Shown here piece by piece: positions 47,277-59,599 of a stretch of DNA of 64,000 bases (position 1 is its first letter; the number at the start of each line of letters is the position of its first letter). The DNA lies in assembly GCA_963556495.2 (NCBI GenBank), contig OY747721.1:31480349-31544348 (forward strand), written 5' to 3'. The position numbers and the translations under genes were made by a program. Under the pieces are notes generated by a model, which was not told the DNA's origin, ran no database searches, and saw nothing but the letters and a program-made list of their open reading frames with translations. The stretch comes from Valencia hispanica. Taxonomy: Eukaryota > Chordata > Actinopteri > Cyprinodontiformes > Valenciidae.

Positions 47277-48053
47277 TTTTCTGTTAAAATCAAACTTTCA
47301 CCTCAAAATCAGTCATTGTATGTTCAAAACCAAACTATGCGATCCTCTCGTACACACAGTAAGTAAAATATATTCACCACAGAACATTCATTAGATACTA
47401 CTTCAAATAATTGAAGACACCACATCCAGGACATGTAATTAACAGGAAATACTTTAAGTGTATTTATCAAAAAAATACCTTGGTTAGAATTATATAAAGT
47501 GCTGAATGTACATAAGAAAAGTAAATAAAGAAAATAAAAACATCAAGACATAAAGCACAATGCTTTAATTCACAACAGTGTTCAACATTTACCTGAATTT
47601 CATGAGTAATGACTGTTCTTGGCCGTCCTCGTCCCTTTCCTCCTCGTCCGGCACCTCTCACACAGATTCTTCCTCCACTTCCTCTTCGTATGTGTCCATC
47701 CATTGTAGATGCATATGTGCCACTTGAACAAAACAGACTTTTATCCTGCCTAATTGGTCACATCACCAGATACATGTGTGTTGAATTTTGAGTTGCTTTG
47801 TGTAAAAGATGACAGTTGTGTATTAGGTGTGTTCACATTTTGCTGCCAGTGTTCACAGTTTTCCTATACAAGTGTGAAATGTGTTTAGTGACTGAGAATA
47901 TGTTTAAGGTTTTGAAAAAAAAGAGTGAATGAGTTTTGTAAATTGTGTCTAAATACTTGAACAGTGCTTAAAGTTTGGCCAAAAATTAGTTTAAACCACT
48001 GAGAATATGGATTAGAGAACGGAGTTTAGTGTTTTAGCAACTCAGAAAAACTG
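47276..48053 (-). mobile_element. Tc1/mariner-type MITE, copy 2, inverted and truncated
   Basis: The reverse complement aligns with copy 1 (20937-21844) from its left end CAGTTTTTCTGAGTTGCTAA (complement ends at 48053, followed by TA at 48054-48055). The alignment runs to TTTGATTTTAACAGAAAAG, where copy 1 would continue for about 100 more bases. That end is replaced by the ATT array. The internal arginine/glycine-rich frame is better kept here (minus, 47703 down: RGAGRGGKGRGRPRTVITHE) and then stops after about 78 codons. Confidence 0.8.
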
Positions 48054-48075
48054 TAGTGAAAAAATAAGAAATGGT

Positions 48076-48225
48076 TAGTCACTGGTTACATTTACTTGAG
48101 TAACTTTTTGAAAAATAATGTATACTTAAGAGTAGTTTTACTCCACTGTACTCTTTACTTTTACCTGAGTAATACTATCTGTTACTTAAGTAAAATTTCT
48201 TGATGCTCTACCCACTGAGTAAATT
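48076..48225. repeat. Dispersed fish repeat (TTACTTGAGTAA-rich)
   Basis: GGTTACATTTACTTGAGTAA, AGAGTAGTTTTACTCCACTG, TACTTTTACCTGAGTAATAC and GATGCTCTACCCACTGAGTA form a well-known fish repeat with internal ACTTGAGTAA palindromes. The class is uncertain, possibly hAT-derived. Confidence 0.5.
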
Positions 48226-48229
48226 CACT

Positions 48230-49755
48230 GAATGAAGAACTAACAAGGTTTAACAAAAAATACAGCCTTAATGTTATAACTTTATTGCATGAAATTTGCA
48301 TGACATTGCATTGATCTGTCCAACATTAAAGCGCCATTGTATTTCTCAATCACAGGTGGTGGACATTAATCTGTGACTTGAAACAGGACCAATTCAGCTG
48401 TGCCAGGGAACAGGTAGGACTCGTGAACTGTTCTGCCACAGCAGCTATTTGCTTGGTTTTGTTGCTCTATTGTATGATTATAGAATGAAATAAAAAATTA
48501 AAAAATATATATATTTTTTAATTTTATTTCTTTTTTTTGAAATGGGACAATGATCCAGGATTTTTATGCAGGAATTCTGAAACTCACAAACATCCCTGAT
48601 CCAACTACAAGGAGAAACGTGAACCCTAAATAATATATGCTGATATTTTTAAATTAGGCAGACAGCAGACAGACCTCGTTAAACATTGAATGCCATCATA
48701 ATCAGTCCTGAGTGACTTGTTCTCCATCCATGGATCTATATAAGGTTCTTATTTAAGTTCTTCTTCCAAAATCCAGTAAGGCTAACACAAAGAATGTCCT
48801 AACAATGTCACTGATTGATACTTTATTAGTCTTACAAACATTTTTGGCCTGAAGAAAAACCGACTTTACTATTTTTCCTCTGCATGTACTCAACTTCCAA
48901 GAATATTATAGTACATATCAATTCAGCATGAGCAGTTTTGTTTAGGTTTTATTTCTAGTAGCAGTTGTGCAGGCCTACTGTGTGCCTTACCTGTGTGATG
49001 GTGTGCCTTTTGTCAACGGAAAAAAAAGACCATGGTTGTGACATTTATTAGAACTTGTCAGCTAAATAAATGTTTTTAAAAGCACATGGGGCCGCTTTAC
49101 GGTCACGCCTCGGCAGAAGCTTATTTCCAAACAGCTTACTCGTATAGCCTTTTGAATCCCCATGTTTTCTGTATGTGTATTTTTTTTTCGCTATGCAGAT
49201 AAATTGTAGGAGCCCATACACAGATTCATGAGCCACCCACTCTTATCTCACCTACTAGCACCTTGATGTTGTCTGTTTAATTTGCTCCCAATCTCATGCC
49301 AGCATCTTTTCATGACCTTTAACCAGATGAGTTAATGCTCTTTATTGACAGCACCTTGTTCTTTTTACCACTTCCCCCTGATGTCAAAAGTTAACACAAA
49401 GATCAAAAACAGGTCAAGTGTCTGTGTCCTGAGAGCAACAAATTTCTTTTTTACTTCCCCTGCTTGAGTTCATTTAAAGACCTGTGAAGGAAAGAGCTGT
49501 CAGTGATGAGCATGTGCACCATGATTATATTCCAGCAGCATTGATTCATTTCAAGAGGATTACGAGAAGTGCTTAGATGTGATTTCTATGATGAAAAATA
49601 TCCAGGCTTCAAACTAGGAATTGCCTACAACTTTCTCTAACTTAATGTTAATTACCAGGAAAAACGTCCCAAAATTGTGTTTTTTTTTCCCAATAGGCAA
49701 AGGACAGTCAAACGGACAACTACAATAAAACAAGGTAGCAATTAGAATCTTAAAT
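48230..49755. other. No supported gene; AT palindrome at 48487-48530
   Basis: The stretch at 48487-48530 is a nearly perfect palindrome of A and T tracts around ATATATATAT. Otherwise AT-rich with short frames. Confidence 0.5.
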
Positions 49756-49764
49756 TTAGGATTA

Positions 49765-50365
49765 ATATCTTTCTGGAAGATGAACCGCAGCCATACTTTC
49801 CAGTCTTTTGCAGCCTTTATGGCTAAACTCCATCCATCTCCCCATCAACTCTGACTAGCTTTCTTGTCCCTGTTGAAGAACAGTGTCCCCACAGCATGAT
49901 GCTGCCACCACCATCAATGACTTTCTTTTCCCTTTCCTTCCATGGATTGTGGATTTGGCAATAGGCCTACTGTGGACAAATTATCTAACATAAACTGTGG
50001 ATATTAGCAGTTCCTCCAGAGTTCCCATGGGGCTCTAGGTTGCTTCTCCGATGAATTCTTGTCCTGCTCAGCTTGTCGGTTAAGATAGACATTTTTTTTT
50101 CCACTATCAGATGATTATTTTAACAGAGCTCTATGAGATGTTCAAAGCTTGTTTTGTTTCATAACCTAACCTAACTTCTCCACAACTTCCTCATTGACCT
50201 GTCTACTGTTTTCTCTGGTCTTCATGATGTTGTTTGTTCACCAATGTTCTTGATAACAAACTAGTATTAAGCTGATATCTGGAGCCAATTAGTAGCAGAG
50301 GTTTATATTTAGGGGTATCATAGTAAAGGGGGCATATTCCCTCACATTTTTCAGAATTTCCATTG
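49765..50365 (-). pseudogene. Tc1 transposase remnant
   Basis: Complementary Tc1 text: CTTTCTGGAAGATGAACCGC, CAACTCTGACTAGCTTTCTT, CACAGCATGATGCTGCCACC (GGGSIM box), AGAGCTCTATGAGATGTTCA, and CATTGACCTGTCTACTGTTT near the start codon (about 50226). A large gap removes the first catalytic Asp region and stops are frequent. Confidence 0.8.
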
Positions 50366-50369
50366 TAAA

Positions 50370-51775
50370 GAAAGCTGTGGTAAAATTTTACTGCGGTGTT
50401 TGTTGGGGATGATGGAGTCACAGAAACTCCTGCCGCGGCATGACCATAAAGCTTTTTTTTTTTTTTTTGCTGACAAGTTCTAATAAAGATTTATATGGAG
50501 TACTGTCGAAATAGTTTTTGCTGCATTGTGTATGATAAGTAAAACAGAACCAGAGTCAGCGACAATCAAAGTCTTGGATGAGTTATATGTTCAAGTCCAC
50601 TCTCTGACCCATGAGTTATTGCAAAAGAAAAGACAAGAGCAAAAATGCATTTAGTCATATACTGTACCAGCAGAGTACTGAAATTCAGGTGGTATGATCA
50701 GAATTTATCTGGTACTGTCTGTTGGAGAAAACAAATGGAAAGCTACGTGTGGAGCAACGTTTCAGCGAGATGCTCATAAATTTCTTGCTGAAAGAAAACA
50801 GTGTGTAGAAGCTATGCTCATTTGGTGCAAGATGGTTAAGCTGAAAAGTGCTGTACTGTCAGGCTGTCCTCCAGTTAGCACCCAGCTAAGCTGTTTTAGT
50901 TCTACTGTCCTGGATTGATTGCAAGGAAAGTCAGAAATCACCCATCTCATGAGCTAAAGCTCAGATTACACTGGAAAACATTACTGCGAAAAGAAGAAAC
51001 TTAAAGACATCATTAAAACTTTCACATGAGTTTTTGCAGAAGAGCATCTCTCTTATTCAGCGGGCTGTTGAGGAGAAAAAAGGCTGATCTTTACACCAAC
51101 GTTGTCTAGCAGGATTTTATTTGCTATTGTGACAATTTGAGCATGAAGCACATTTTAAGTCTTCTAAACGTTGAAAAACATTACATATTCTCTATATGAA
51201 AGCTTTTACGTGTGCAAAGTTATCTTTTCCATGTATTTACATTAAAACTTAGTTGCAGGCAACTCAAAAACCAAAAGGAGCTGAGAGTTGGGTAAAAACT
51301 TAAGTTGCGATGTGCCAAATCAAAAATAAAGATCACCATCTAAATCAATGCAAAAAGTCCTTTATATTTTCAGAAAGGCAGATTTTTATCTTTTGCATAA
51401 TTAATTCAAATCTAAAGTCTTGAAACTCAGATTTTTCTGAATTCAGTTTTGATGTTTCTAGAGTTTTAAAAATCATGGTGGAGACCTTTAAACCACAAAA
51501 GCTGTGAGCAATACAGTGTTTAAGGACCAATCTTCTCTTCATCCATGACCTTTGACCTCTCAGTCCCACCTGCACTCTTAAGCATCCTGAAGCTGCACAG
51601 ATTAGATTTAGGGGATTCCCTGGATCAACAACCTTTAGTTCCTTTTTTGTTGTTGTTCTGACAACAATCTTCAGTTACTTTTCAGCCTTCCCCTTTAAAG
51701 TGACATGCTTTAAAGTCCAGATAATGTTGCTGTAATAAATATGTCATAAAACAAACTATTTGGCACAAAATATGT
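50370..51775. other. No supported gene; T run at 50453-50470
   Basis: A homopolymer of about 18 T follows AAAGC. Nothing else is recognisable. Confidence 0.5.
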
Positions 51776-51819
51776 CAATTTCTCTGAGAGCTTTATGCAT
51801 CGTGTTGATGATCTCAGAG

Positions 51820-52058
51820 CATCAGCGAGGGGACCGCTGCCCACCCACCGAGGCCTTTGATTGTCTCTTGTCTCCTCACTGGATCTCTGCAGTGTCCCCC
51901 ATGTAAACAGCCTCCCTGCAGCAGGAGGAGGCGCGGGCTGCAAACTGCATCGCTCACGCCGACAAAGCCGTTCACTTCTAAAGAATGCAAATGTAGATTA
52001 AAAGAGCTCCCCTTGCTTTATCGCACTGGACAAACAGTGTTGAGTTATAGGGAGGATT
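51820..52058 (+). promoter_or_regulatory. Possible promoter/5' UTR with octamer ATGCAAAT
   Basis: The block is richer in G, C and CpG than its surroundings (AGGAGGAGGCGCGGGCTGCA at about 51922). It contains a perfect octamer ATGCAAAT at 51985-51992, a POU-factor site. It lies directly upstream of the possible first exon at 52059. No TATA box was seen. This is inference from composition and position only. Confidence 0.25.
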
Positions 52059-52161
52059 ATGAATAAGTTTTTTCTTCCGTGGAAAAAGCGAGATGTGGCC
52101 AAGACGGAGTCATCAGAGGTCCCTAAAATAGCCGAGCAGTCTGAGAATGGAGCACAGAAAG
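52059..52161 (+). CDS. Candidate first coding exon of an unidentified gene (34 aa + 1 nt)
   Basis: An ATG at 52059, with A at position -3, opens MNKFFLPWKKRDVAKTESSE. The frame continues through VPKIAEQSENGAQK to AAAG|GTGAAC, a good splice-donor match that would leave phase 1. The translated segment is charged and polar with a basic patch (WKKR), unlike the hydrophobic low-complexity frames typical of this window. Codon use looks balanced. I do not recognise the protein. No matching downstream exon is evident: the strong acceptor TTTCCCACACAG at about 54390 would bring a stop immediately in this phase. A chance open stretch cannot be excluded. Confidence 0.35.
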
Positions 52162-52164
52162 GTG

Positions 52165-52596
52165 AACTGTGCCCGTTTGTGTGCTACGGTTAAGCCATTT
52201 CTGCCTCCGTGCCCCCAAAATAGTGATTCATTCCACTGAAATCCTTACTTGTCTTTGGTGGATAAAGCCAGTTGGGGTTCTAAGAGATGCTGCAGCTTTG
52301 CAAGTTGTGAAGCATTAATGTTTTCTTTTAATAAACGGTCTTTTGTGAGATGTTGAATGTAAATGTTTTCACTGAGGCGTGCTGCGTATGAGTGTGTTGA
52401 CTTTGGCCATAGTGGCTACCATGCTCTTTTTTGTTTACAAGTATTATTGGCTCTTCACTCCCACATTTCAGCTCCCATTTACTTTTTCCCCATTCCAATC
52501 ATTGCTATTTCTGCAAATCAGTAAGGCTTCTACATCAGGACCGACATGTGCCCAACCAGTCTGGACAGTCATGCAGATGCGCATGTGGATCTGTAC

Positions 52597-52600
<4 letters not shown>
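52165..52600. other. No supported gene
   Basis: If the preceding exon is real, this is the start of its first intron. Nothing specific is seen. Confidence 0.4.

Positions 52601-52641
<41 letters not shown>
52601..52641. repeat. (TA)n microsatellite, first array
   Basis: About 20 uninterrupted TA units immediately before the first copy of the duplicated 569-bp unit. Confidence 0.97.
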
Positions 52642-52644
<3 letters not shown>

Positions 52645-53204
52645 CAGTTGAATCAGAGACACAAATAGAGACCTACTCTACAACGGCTGTTTTACTCATT
52701 TATTTAGCTTAAATCTCCACAGATAGTTCTGCACAGTTCCCATGACTGGGTTGGAGCAGATCAATGGGCGGTTCCTTGCCAGCCCCTTTTATTTTATTTT
52801 GGATCAGCGGCTCATGGGAAAGCTATTTCCAGACCTTTTTCCTGTTGCCCTCAATAAACAACGTCAGCAGTTTGTTAACAGGTGCAATGTGATTTGTAGA
52901 ATTTTTAAAATAGCTTTGTTTTTACCCAGACGCTTAATATAATCATTTGTTTGTTTGAGTTTTCGATGGTGCGTGTAGGAGTGAGGTTGCCGTTTCTGTG
53001 GTTTTCACAATGGAAAATTTATTCACATGTAGCTTTAGTGCATGTCCAGGAACTGCAGGACTAGCATTAATCTTTATATTTCAACTTGTCTTCCCATCAG
53101 TTGCACAACAGGAGTTGCACGCCTGGTTGTTTTGTATGGGTTCTCTCCAGGTGCATGGCTTGCTCCCATGTTAGGTTAACCAGTCTGTCTAAATTGCCCT
53201 CAGG

Positions 53205-53210
<6 letters not shown>
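52642..53210. repeat. Duplicated unit, copy A (569 bp)
   Basis: This is identical to 53330-53898 at a constant offset of 688 bp with no indel. Only positions 52990 (C versus G) and 52993 (T versus G) differ. The last ~90 bp, through TCTAAATTGCCCTCAGGTAT, belong to the RTE-like dispersed family. The 66-codon frame MTGLEQINGRFLASPFYF is therefore present twice, but has no motif and is probably not a gene. Confidence 0.97.
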
Positions 53211-53898
<688 letters not shown>

Positions 53899-53990
53899 AG
53901 TGCAAATACATGGTTGCTCTTCCTGTTTGTCTATGCCCTGTGATGGACTGGGGTGCACCTTGCCTCTTGCCCATTCACTGCTGGAATTCA
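53899..53990 (+). repeat. Continuation of the RTE-like dispersed repeat
   Basis: GTTTGTCTATGCCCTGTGAT then GGACTGGGGTGCACCTTGCC is the mid-section of the family that in 36332-36465 reads on the other strand. Confidence 0.6.
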
Positions 53991-53994
53991 GTAT

Positions 53995-54930
53995 TTATGT
54001 TTCAAACTTAAGGCTAAATTATAGAGGTGGTAAAATATGAACGTAACACATTGACAATCGAAGACAGCTCAAGCCCAATTTTGTATCCATGCATTGCCAT
54101 TTTGTTCTTTCTAACTTCTATTTTGCACATGAAAACAAAGTATTTTAAAAAGTGGGACTGTTTTTTTTTTGTTTTTTTTGAGATATGGTCCGCATGAACT
54201 ACTACTACTGCAATAAACAGAGAATGTACTAATGTGTTTGTCTGAGAGAAACATTAGGGTGGGCTTGTCACGAGGAGAAGGAATGAGTGAGGGGTTGAAG
54301 GGACAGGGAGGATCGGAGAGAGAGTTGTGTCTTTGGGAGCAGGACGACCCATGTGACTCGGCCTGCCCCTCTTTGTGTTTCCCACACAGTCTGACATGAC
54401 CGGAGCTATATCCACACCATCACATTCACAAGGGCCAGTGTCTGCGAACTTCCCCCTGCTTTTGATTCATAGCCCCGAGAAGGGCACCATGTTTGCTTTT
54501 GGTCCTGCCAGCTGCTCATGATATCCACCATAAGGGCTGCTCAAACTGATCAGTCATCCTCTTCTTTACCCTCAATTCGCAGGACGTCAAAGAGGACCCC
54601 TAACCTTCTCAAAATGATGGAGGCATTTCTTTTGGTCCTCCATACTTAAGGGTCATAAAAATGCTTTCCATCTTCCCACCCATCATGCATGTTATTGTTT
54701 GTTACACTCGCAATGTTCTATATATGCTGTCTACAGCCTGTATATGAGGCACTGTGGGAATGATCAGATAACATGGTCTCATCATGAAAAACTACCTATA
54801 TTAAATGTTGCCATCATGGGAACAGGTGCACATAGTGTGCACATTCAGGGTGTGCACAGTGCAACTACACAGAAATGCTGAATTAATTAAGGTTTATAAT
54901 GAGGCCTGTTTTATTATCAAACTGAACAAA
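53995..54930. other. No supported gene
   Basis: A pyrimidine-rich tract ending TTTCCCACACAG at about 54390 is a good splice-acceptor match. The downstream sequence stays open in one frame for 43 codons, but I cannot connect it to a protein. Confidence 0.4.
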
Positions 54931-54989
54931 ACGTACAGTGACTGGCCAAGAAAAAAAGTTGCGACCAAAATGGTCACACATATTTTTGT

Positions 54990-56564
54990 CACAATATTTT
55001 GTTGCACTGCTTTGATTACAGCATGCATTCCCTGTGGCATTGTTTCGCTAAGCTTCTGTAATGTCAAAAGATCTTTTTCCATCCAGTGTTGCATACATTT
55101 TTCACCAAGATCTTGTATTGATAATGGTAGAGTCTGACCACTGCGCAAAGCCTTCTCCAGCACATCCCAAAGATCTCTTCTCAATGGGGTTAAGGTCTGT
55201 ACTCTGTGGTGGCCAATCCATGTGTGAAAATTATGTCTCATGCTCCCAGAACCACTCTTTCACACTTTGAGCCCGATGAATCCTGGCATTGTCATCTTGG
55301 AATATGCCCGTGCGATCAGGGAAGAAAAAACCCATTGATGGAATAACCAGCTAATTCAGTATATTCAGGTAGTCAGCTAACATCATTCCTGGAGCACTTA
55401 CTCTTGCTGAACCTAGACCTGACCAACTGCAACAGCCCCAGATCATGGTACTGCTTGTACAGTAGGGACTAGGCATGATAGGTGCATCACTTCATCTGCC
55501 TCTCTTCTTATCCTGATGCGCCCATCACTCTGGAAAGATAAATCTGGCCTCATCACTCACACTCATGGTGAGGCGTCTTTCCAGCTTTTAATTGATTTAT
55601 TATTTATTAGTGTCTGCTTTATTGCTCTGCCTGTTTTACTTTATTAAATGTTATCAATGTTTTACACTAAATAATTCTAAATTTTATCAGTGTTAAAATT
55701 TTATCTGCATGGGTACTCTCCAGGTAATTCTTGGGTGGAGGTAGGGGCCTCAGCCTTCCCTCCGCTGGGCGCCCTCGGACGGTGCCTCGGCTGTTGCTGT
55801 CGATCTGCTGCTGCCGATCTGCTGCTGCCGATGCAGATGGCTCCTTGGATGGCGTTTCCTTACCTGGCTCACCCGTACTCGACCCAATGTCCTTGTTTAC
55901 TGTTGCTTTTAGGTGTGTGCATGCATGGGAGATGGGTTGGGGGGGTATAGTCTTTATTCTGGGGGGGGGGGTGTTGTGGGGTGATTTTAATCTTCAAATT
56001 ATCACTTTGAGATGCTATGTTGTATAAAAAGCGCTTTATAAATAAAGTTTTATTTTGATCAGACCACATGACCTTATTCCATTGCTCCAGAGTCCAATCG
56101 TTATGCTCCCAAGCAAATTGAAGTCTTTTTTCCGGTTTGCCTCACTGATTAGTGATTTTCTTACGGCTACACAGCTGTTCAGTCCCAATCGCTTGAGTTT
56201 CTTTCGCATTGTGCGTGTGGAAATGCTCTTGTTTTCACTATTAAACATAGCCCTGAGTTCTACTGTTGTTTTTCTTCAATTTTATTTCACCAGACATTTA
56301 AGTGATTGCAGATCACGATCATTCATTATTCTTTTACGGACAGATTTCTTCCCTCGAAGACGATGGGTCCCCACTATCCTTCCACTTTTTAATGATGCGT
56401 TGGACAGTTCTTAACCCAATATTAGTAGTTTCTGCAATCTCTTTAGATGTTTTCTCTGCTTGATGCATGCCAATGATTTCACCCTTCTCAAACACACTGA
56501 CATCTTTTCCACGACCACGAGATGTCTTTTGACACGGTTGTTTATGAAAGGAGAAGCAACTCAT
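54990..56564 (-). pseudogene. Interrupted Tc1-type transposase of the distinct family
   Basis: The N-terminal frame from 56564 (MSCFSFHKQP) holds the helix-turn-helix region, with KTSKEIAETTNIGLRTVQRI at about residues 38-57, as in other Tc1/IS630 transposases. The next frame (56248-56036) continues with KLKRLGLNSCVAVRKSLISE. After the insertion the C-terminal part (55241-54894) contains RDLWDVLEKALRSG, just downstream of the Glu position, in a shifted frame. At least two frame breaks and the insertion make it non-functional. Confidence 0.8.
55556..56061 (+). mobile_element. Retroposon-like insertion inside the Tc1 element
   Basis: The Tc1 text CTGGCCTCATCA breaks at 55555 and resumes with AGACCACATGACCTTATTCC at 56061. 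ATCA occurs at both junctions (55552-55555 and 56058-56061), compatible with a short target duplication. The inserted sequence ends AAAAAGCGCTTTATAAATAA then AGTTTTATTTTG, the style of fish LINE/SINE 3' tails. It also has a G/C-rich middle (GGTGCCTCGGCTGTTGC). The family was not identified. Confidence 0.6.
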
Positions 56565-56919
56565 TGCACCAGTTGTGGTTAAATAACTTGTTGCCTGCTG
56601 AAAGATAATCGCCTATGCAATAGGAGGCTCGTACCTATTTGCTTACTTAAATCCAGGTGGCGACTTATTTCTTGGCCATGCAGTGTATGACACATGTTGA
56701 AGATGGTGCCAAGGCTAGCATTGTGGCTACATAGAATTTTGCAGTCCCCCCGGATTTTTTAAATATTTTTTTTGACTTGTTTTTGAGAATCAGAATTAGT
56801 AGTAGTAGAATGCATTTTGTTACATTTGTTGAATGAAGAATGAAGCAGTCAGACAAAGTGAAAGAAATGGAAACCAACTGTGTACAATAAAAGGTCATGT
56901 GACTGTACTGCAATCAATA

Positions 56920-57486
56920 GGTGCGTTTCCACTATCGAAACTTCTCGCTAATTTTACAGGAACTTCCCGGTTTACACGTCTCCACTTCACCGGTTTTCAG
57001 GGCCATTTCCAGAAGCGACCAAGTTGGTCTTGGGGTATGTACTCGGAAATGGGCCGGTAGAGTTGCTGTGTTAACTAATGCTGATTGGTTGTAACTCAAT
57101 AAGAAATGATCTCAGCAGACATTGCCAAACAACCGGCTTTGTACAATTGGAAGAGTTGCTAGCGAAGTAGTTTATAACAACATATATAGCAAACGAATAC
57201 ACAGCAAGCAAACAGACACGTGACAACAATCCCTGTTTCTTCGTATTTATAGTGGATCTCTCTGTTTTTTTGTTAATTTATCATTGTTTTGTGCTGCTGT
57301 GGGCACCTCTTGGTGCTCATCAGTGGCACTGACAAAATGGTCACAATATGTGGACGTCTTCGCAAATTCCTTAAATGGGCAATTTAGTATGGAGATATGA
57401 CAGCTGAGAGGAGAGGGCCAAGAGATTTATCCCATTAGAAAAGATCTGGTAAAATTACCCTGAAGTTCTGATAGTGGAAACGCACC
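56920..57486. mobile_element. 567-bp MITE with GGTGCGTTTCCACTATC termini
   Basis: The left end GGTGCGTTTCCACTATCGAA and the complement of the right end GGTGCGTTTCCACTATCAGA form an inverted repeat of about 38 bp, both continuing to TAATTTTAC. No coding capacity. The flanks (AATCAATA, AATTGAGA) are not a clear duplication, so the superfamily (hAT suspected) is uncertain. Confidence 0.8.
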
Positions 57487-57489
57487 AAT

Positions 57490-59595
57490 TGAGACAGGGT
57501 GTGAACTTATACAAGGTGTCTTAAGTGGCATAATACCTGTGCTGGATGCCAAATATATGATAAGGACCTCTTATGACTGCCAAACAATGATACTATCTTA
57601 ATCTGGGGTGGTCTATCTAGGTGACCTGAACCTTCTTGGGCAAGAGTGGGGAACCCTTTCTCATTCAGCATACATTTCAATTTTTAGAAAGTAACATAGT
57701 CGAGGCTGAGGTATTTTGAAAGCTATTTTACTCCAGTCAAGTTGAAGTAAAGGAAAAGTAATTATGACATTCTTTATGCTAATGGCTGCTTTGATCACAC
57801 CTGTGAAAGTTAAAACTAGGGATAAGCATTTGAAATCTGATTAAATGCAGTTACCATGTGCAGTTTAGCAATAAAAATCTATTTTCTTTAAGCCCCAGTA
57901 TTCACAGCTTCTTGCAAATAGGAAAGAATTGTGAGTACTTGAGTACTTGCCTATTTAATAATCCAAACACCAAAAATACCTCAATATGCAATAATACACA
58001 GTGCAAACTGTCTATGAAACATTTGGACAAACCTATGGTCCAATATAATACCTATAATCTGTACATTTTGACTGGATTTTGATTTTTAATTGCATATATT
58101 AAAAACAAGTCTAAAATCACCTGTTCCTGCGAAATCTAGCAGAAAAAACAAATATCACCAGAAGCTGTTCGATTTCTCGACTTGGAATGCAGACCAATAT
58201 AGCAGACCAAGAAAATCAGACCGTTTTAGCTTAAATACCCTGTGTTTTGAAACTGGATGAAATTGTAACCACGGCTGAGATAAATACAAATGTTGTAAAT
58301 ACCCAGATCTGATACTATTATGCAGAAATAGATAAAATTGTCTAGAAAGAGAGTAAATGAACCATTTATTTACGGTAAACTACTGTAGCTAAGAACCTTC
58401 ACCAAAACATTTACTGTGCAAATGATGAATGATGTAAGATATGGTTTGTGAGATGTTTGAAACATTTTTCGGTAAGATCAAGCTATTTGTTTGAACTTTT
58501 AATTCAAATTTGCCTAATTGTGTGAACAAGCCTTTATCAAAACACTCTACTCTTCATTTCCCTCCTACAGCCAATCTCGTTTCAAAAGCATGGCAGAGTG
58601 TTTAGTGTCGTCACTGTGTTAATGCCAAGATTACAAGGAATTTTGGCAGAATCTCCTCCCTCTTGTCCAGCGTTCCCCCAGGAACCTCCGAGAACAGGGA
58701 CCAAGGTTTTTTCCCATCTACAAGGGACACAAACAGAACCAGACAAAATATGTTGAGGGATGCTGCCAGAAATGACAATCACTTAACATGATTCCTTAAC
58801 AACAACTGCTGTGACTACAGCTGGCTGTCCAGCAGGCAGGCCTGTGGTCACTATCCCAGAATTTACAGGGGCTTTCCCTGCAATCCGGAGACCTATTTTC
58901 GTCCACTCTCCTCCAAACGGCACACTAGCAGTCCCCCTGGGAGACCCCCCGTCTTGGCAAAAGCCCAGAGCCATTTTTTTAAGGTTCTTCTTCTTCCTTT
59001 TTTTCAGTCATTACTGGGTTTTGAATAATCTTTAGCAAGATAATTGGATGAGAGTAGAAAATCTACAGCCAAGTAAACAGACAGTGCAGTAGGTTACTTG
59101 GAGCTGTTGAACATTATATTGGATTTGGGAATATGATACTCGCCGACTGTGATTTGTGGGTCCCCAGCCTCTTGCCGGCTTGACACAATCACTGTCAGAA
59201 GATCAAAATAAGAGATTTCCCATAGAATCATGGTTAGCTATGTTAGTAGCAGACCAGATTTAGGAAATATGTCTGATTCGTTCTAAAGTGTTTCAGTTAA
59301 GTTTTTTCTATTTTTATCATTTTTTTAAATTTGTGTGAACTGTCCAAATTAAGCTTTTAATCTAGGTGTTGTTGTGCCACAGATAGGTAGGATTTGGCTA
59401 TAAATAATTATCAATAATTGCTTAGGGCAATTATTAATAAGATTAATAATTTCATGCAATAATTATCAAGTTTGTGGCACCACCTGGAATCCAGGAATAT
59501 CAATGGCCAAATTGTTCAGTCTCAGTTCATGTTTATGATTACCTGCCTGATAAGGCTGAGATAATTAAACAATAGATGAAGGAATAAGTTCTTGG
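57490..59595. other. No supported gene
   Basis: A less AT-rich block at 58640-58975 has open frames on both strands (minus: MALGFCQDGGSPRGTASVPF), but no motif or splice context. The rest is AT-rich. Confidence 0.45.
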
Positions 59596-59599
59596 CGTT

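Larger units (their letters stand above)
54936..56685 (-). mobile_element. Tc1-type element of a distinct family, split by an insertion
   Basis: The ends are CAGTGACTGGCCAAGAAAAA at 54936 and TATTTCTTGGCCATGCAGTG ending at 56685. They are bounded by TA at 54934-54935 and 56686-56687, with about 30 bp of inverted similarity. The minus-strand transposase pieces flank a 506-bp insertion at about 55556-56061. Without the insertion the element would be about 1.24 kb. Confidence 0.85.

Noticed and set aside
52742..52942. 66-codon frame present twice (also 53430-53630)
   Set aside because: The two copies exist because of a very recent DNA duplication, so identity is not evidence of selection.
54391..54530. 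Possible second exon after a strong acceptor-like TTTCCCACACAG
   Set aside because: Joined to the candidate exon at 52161 it gives an immediate stop, and its 43 open codons show no motif.
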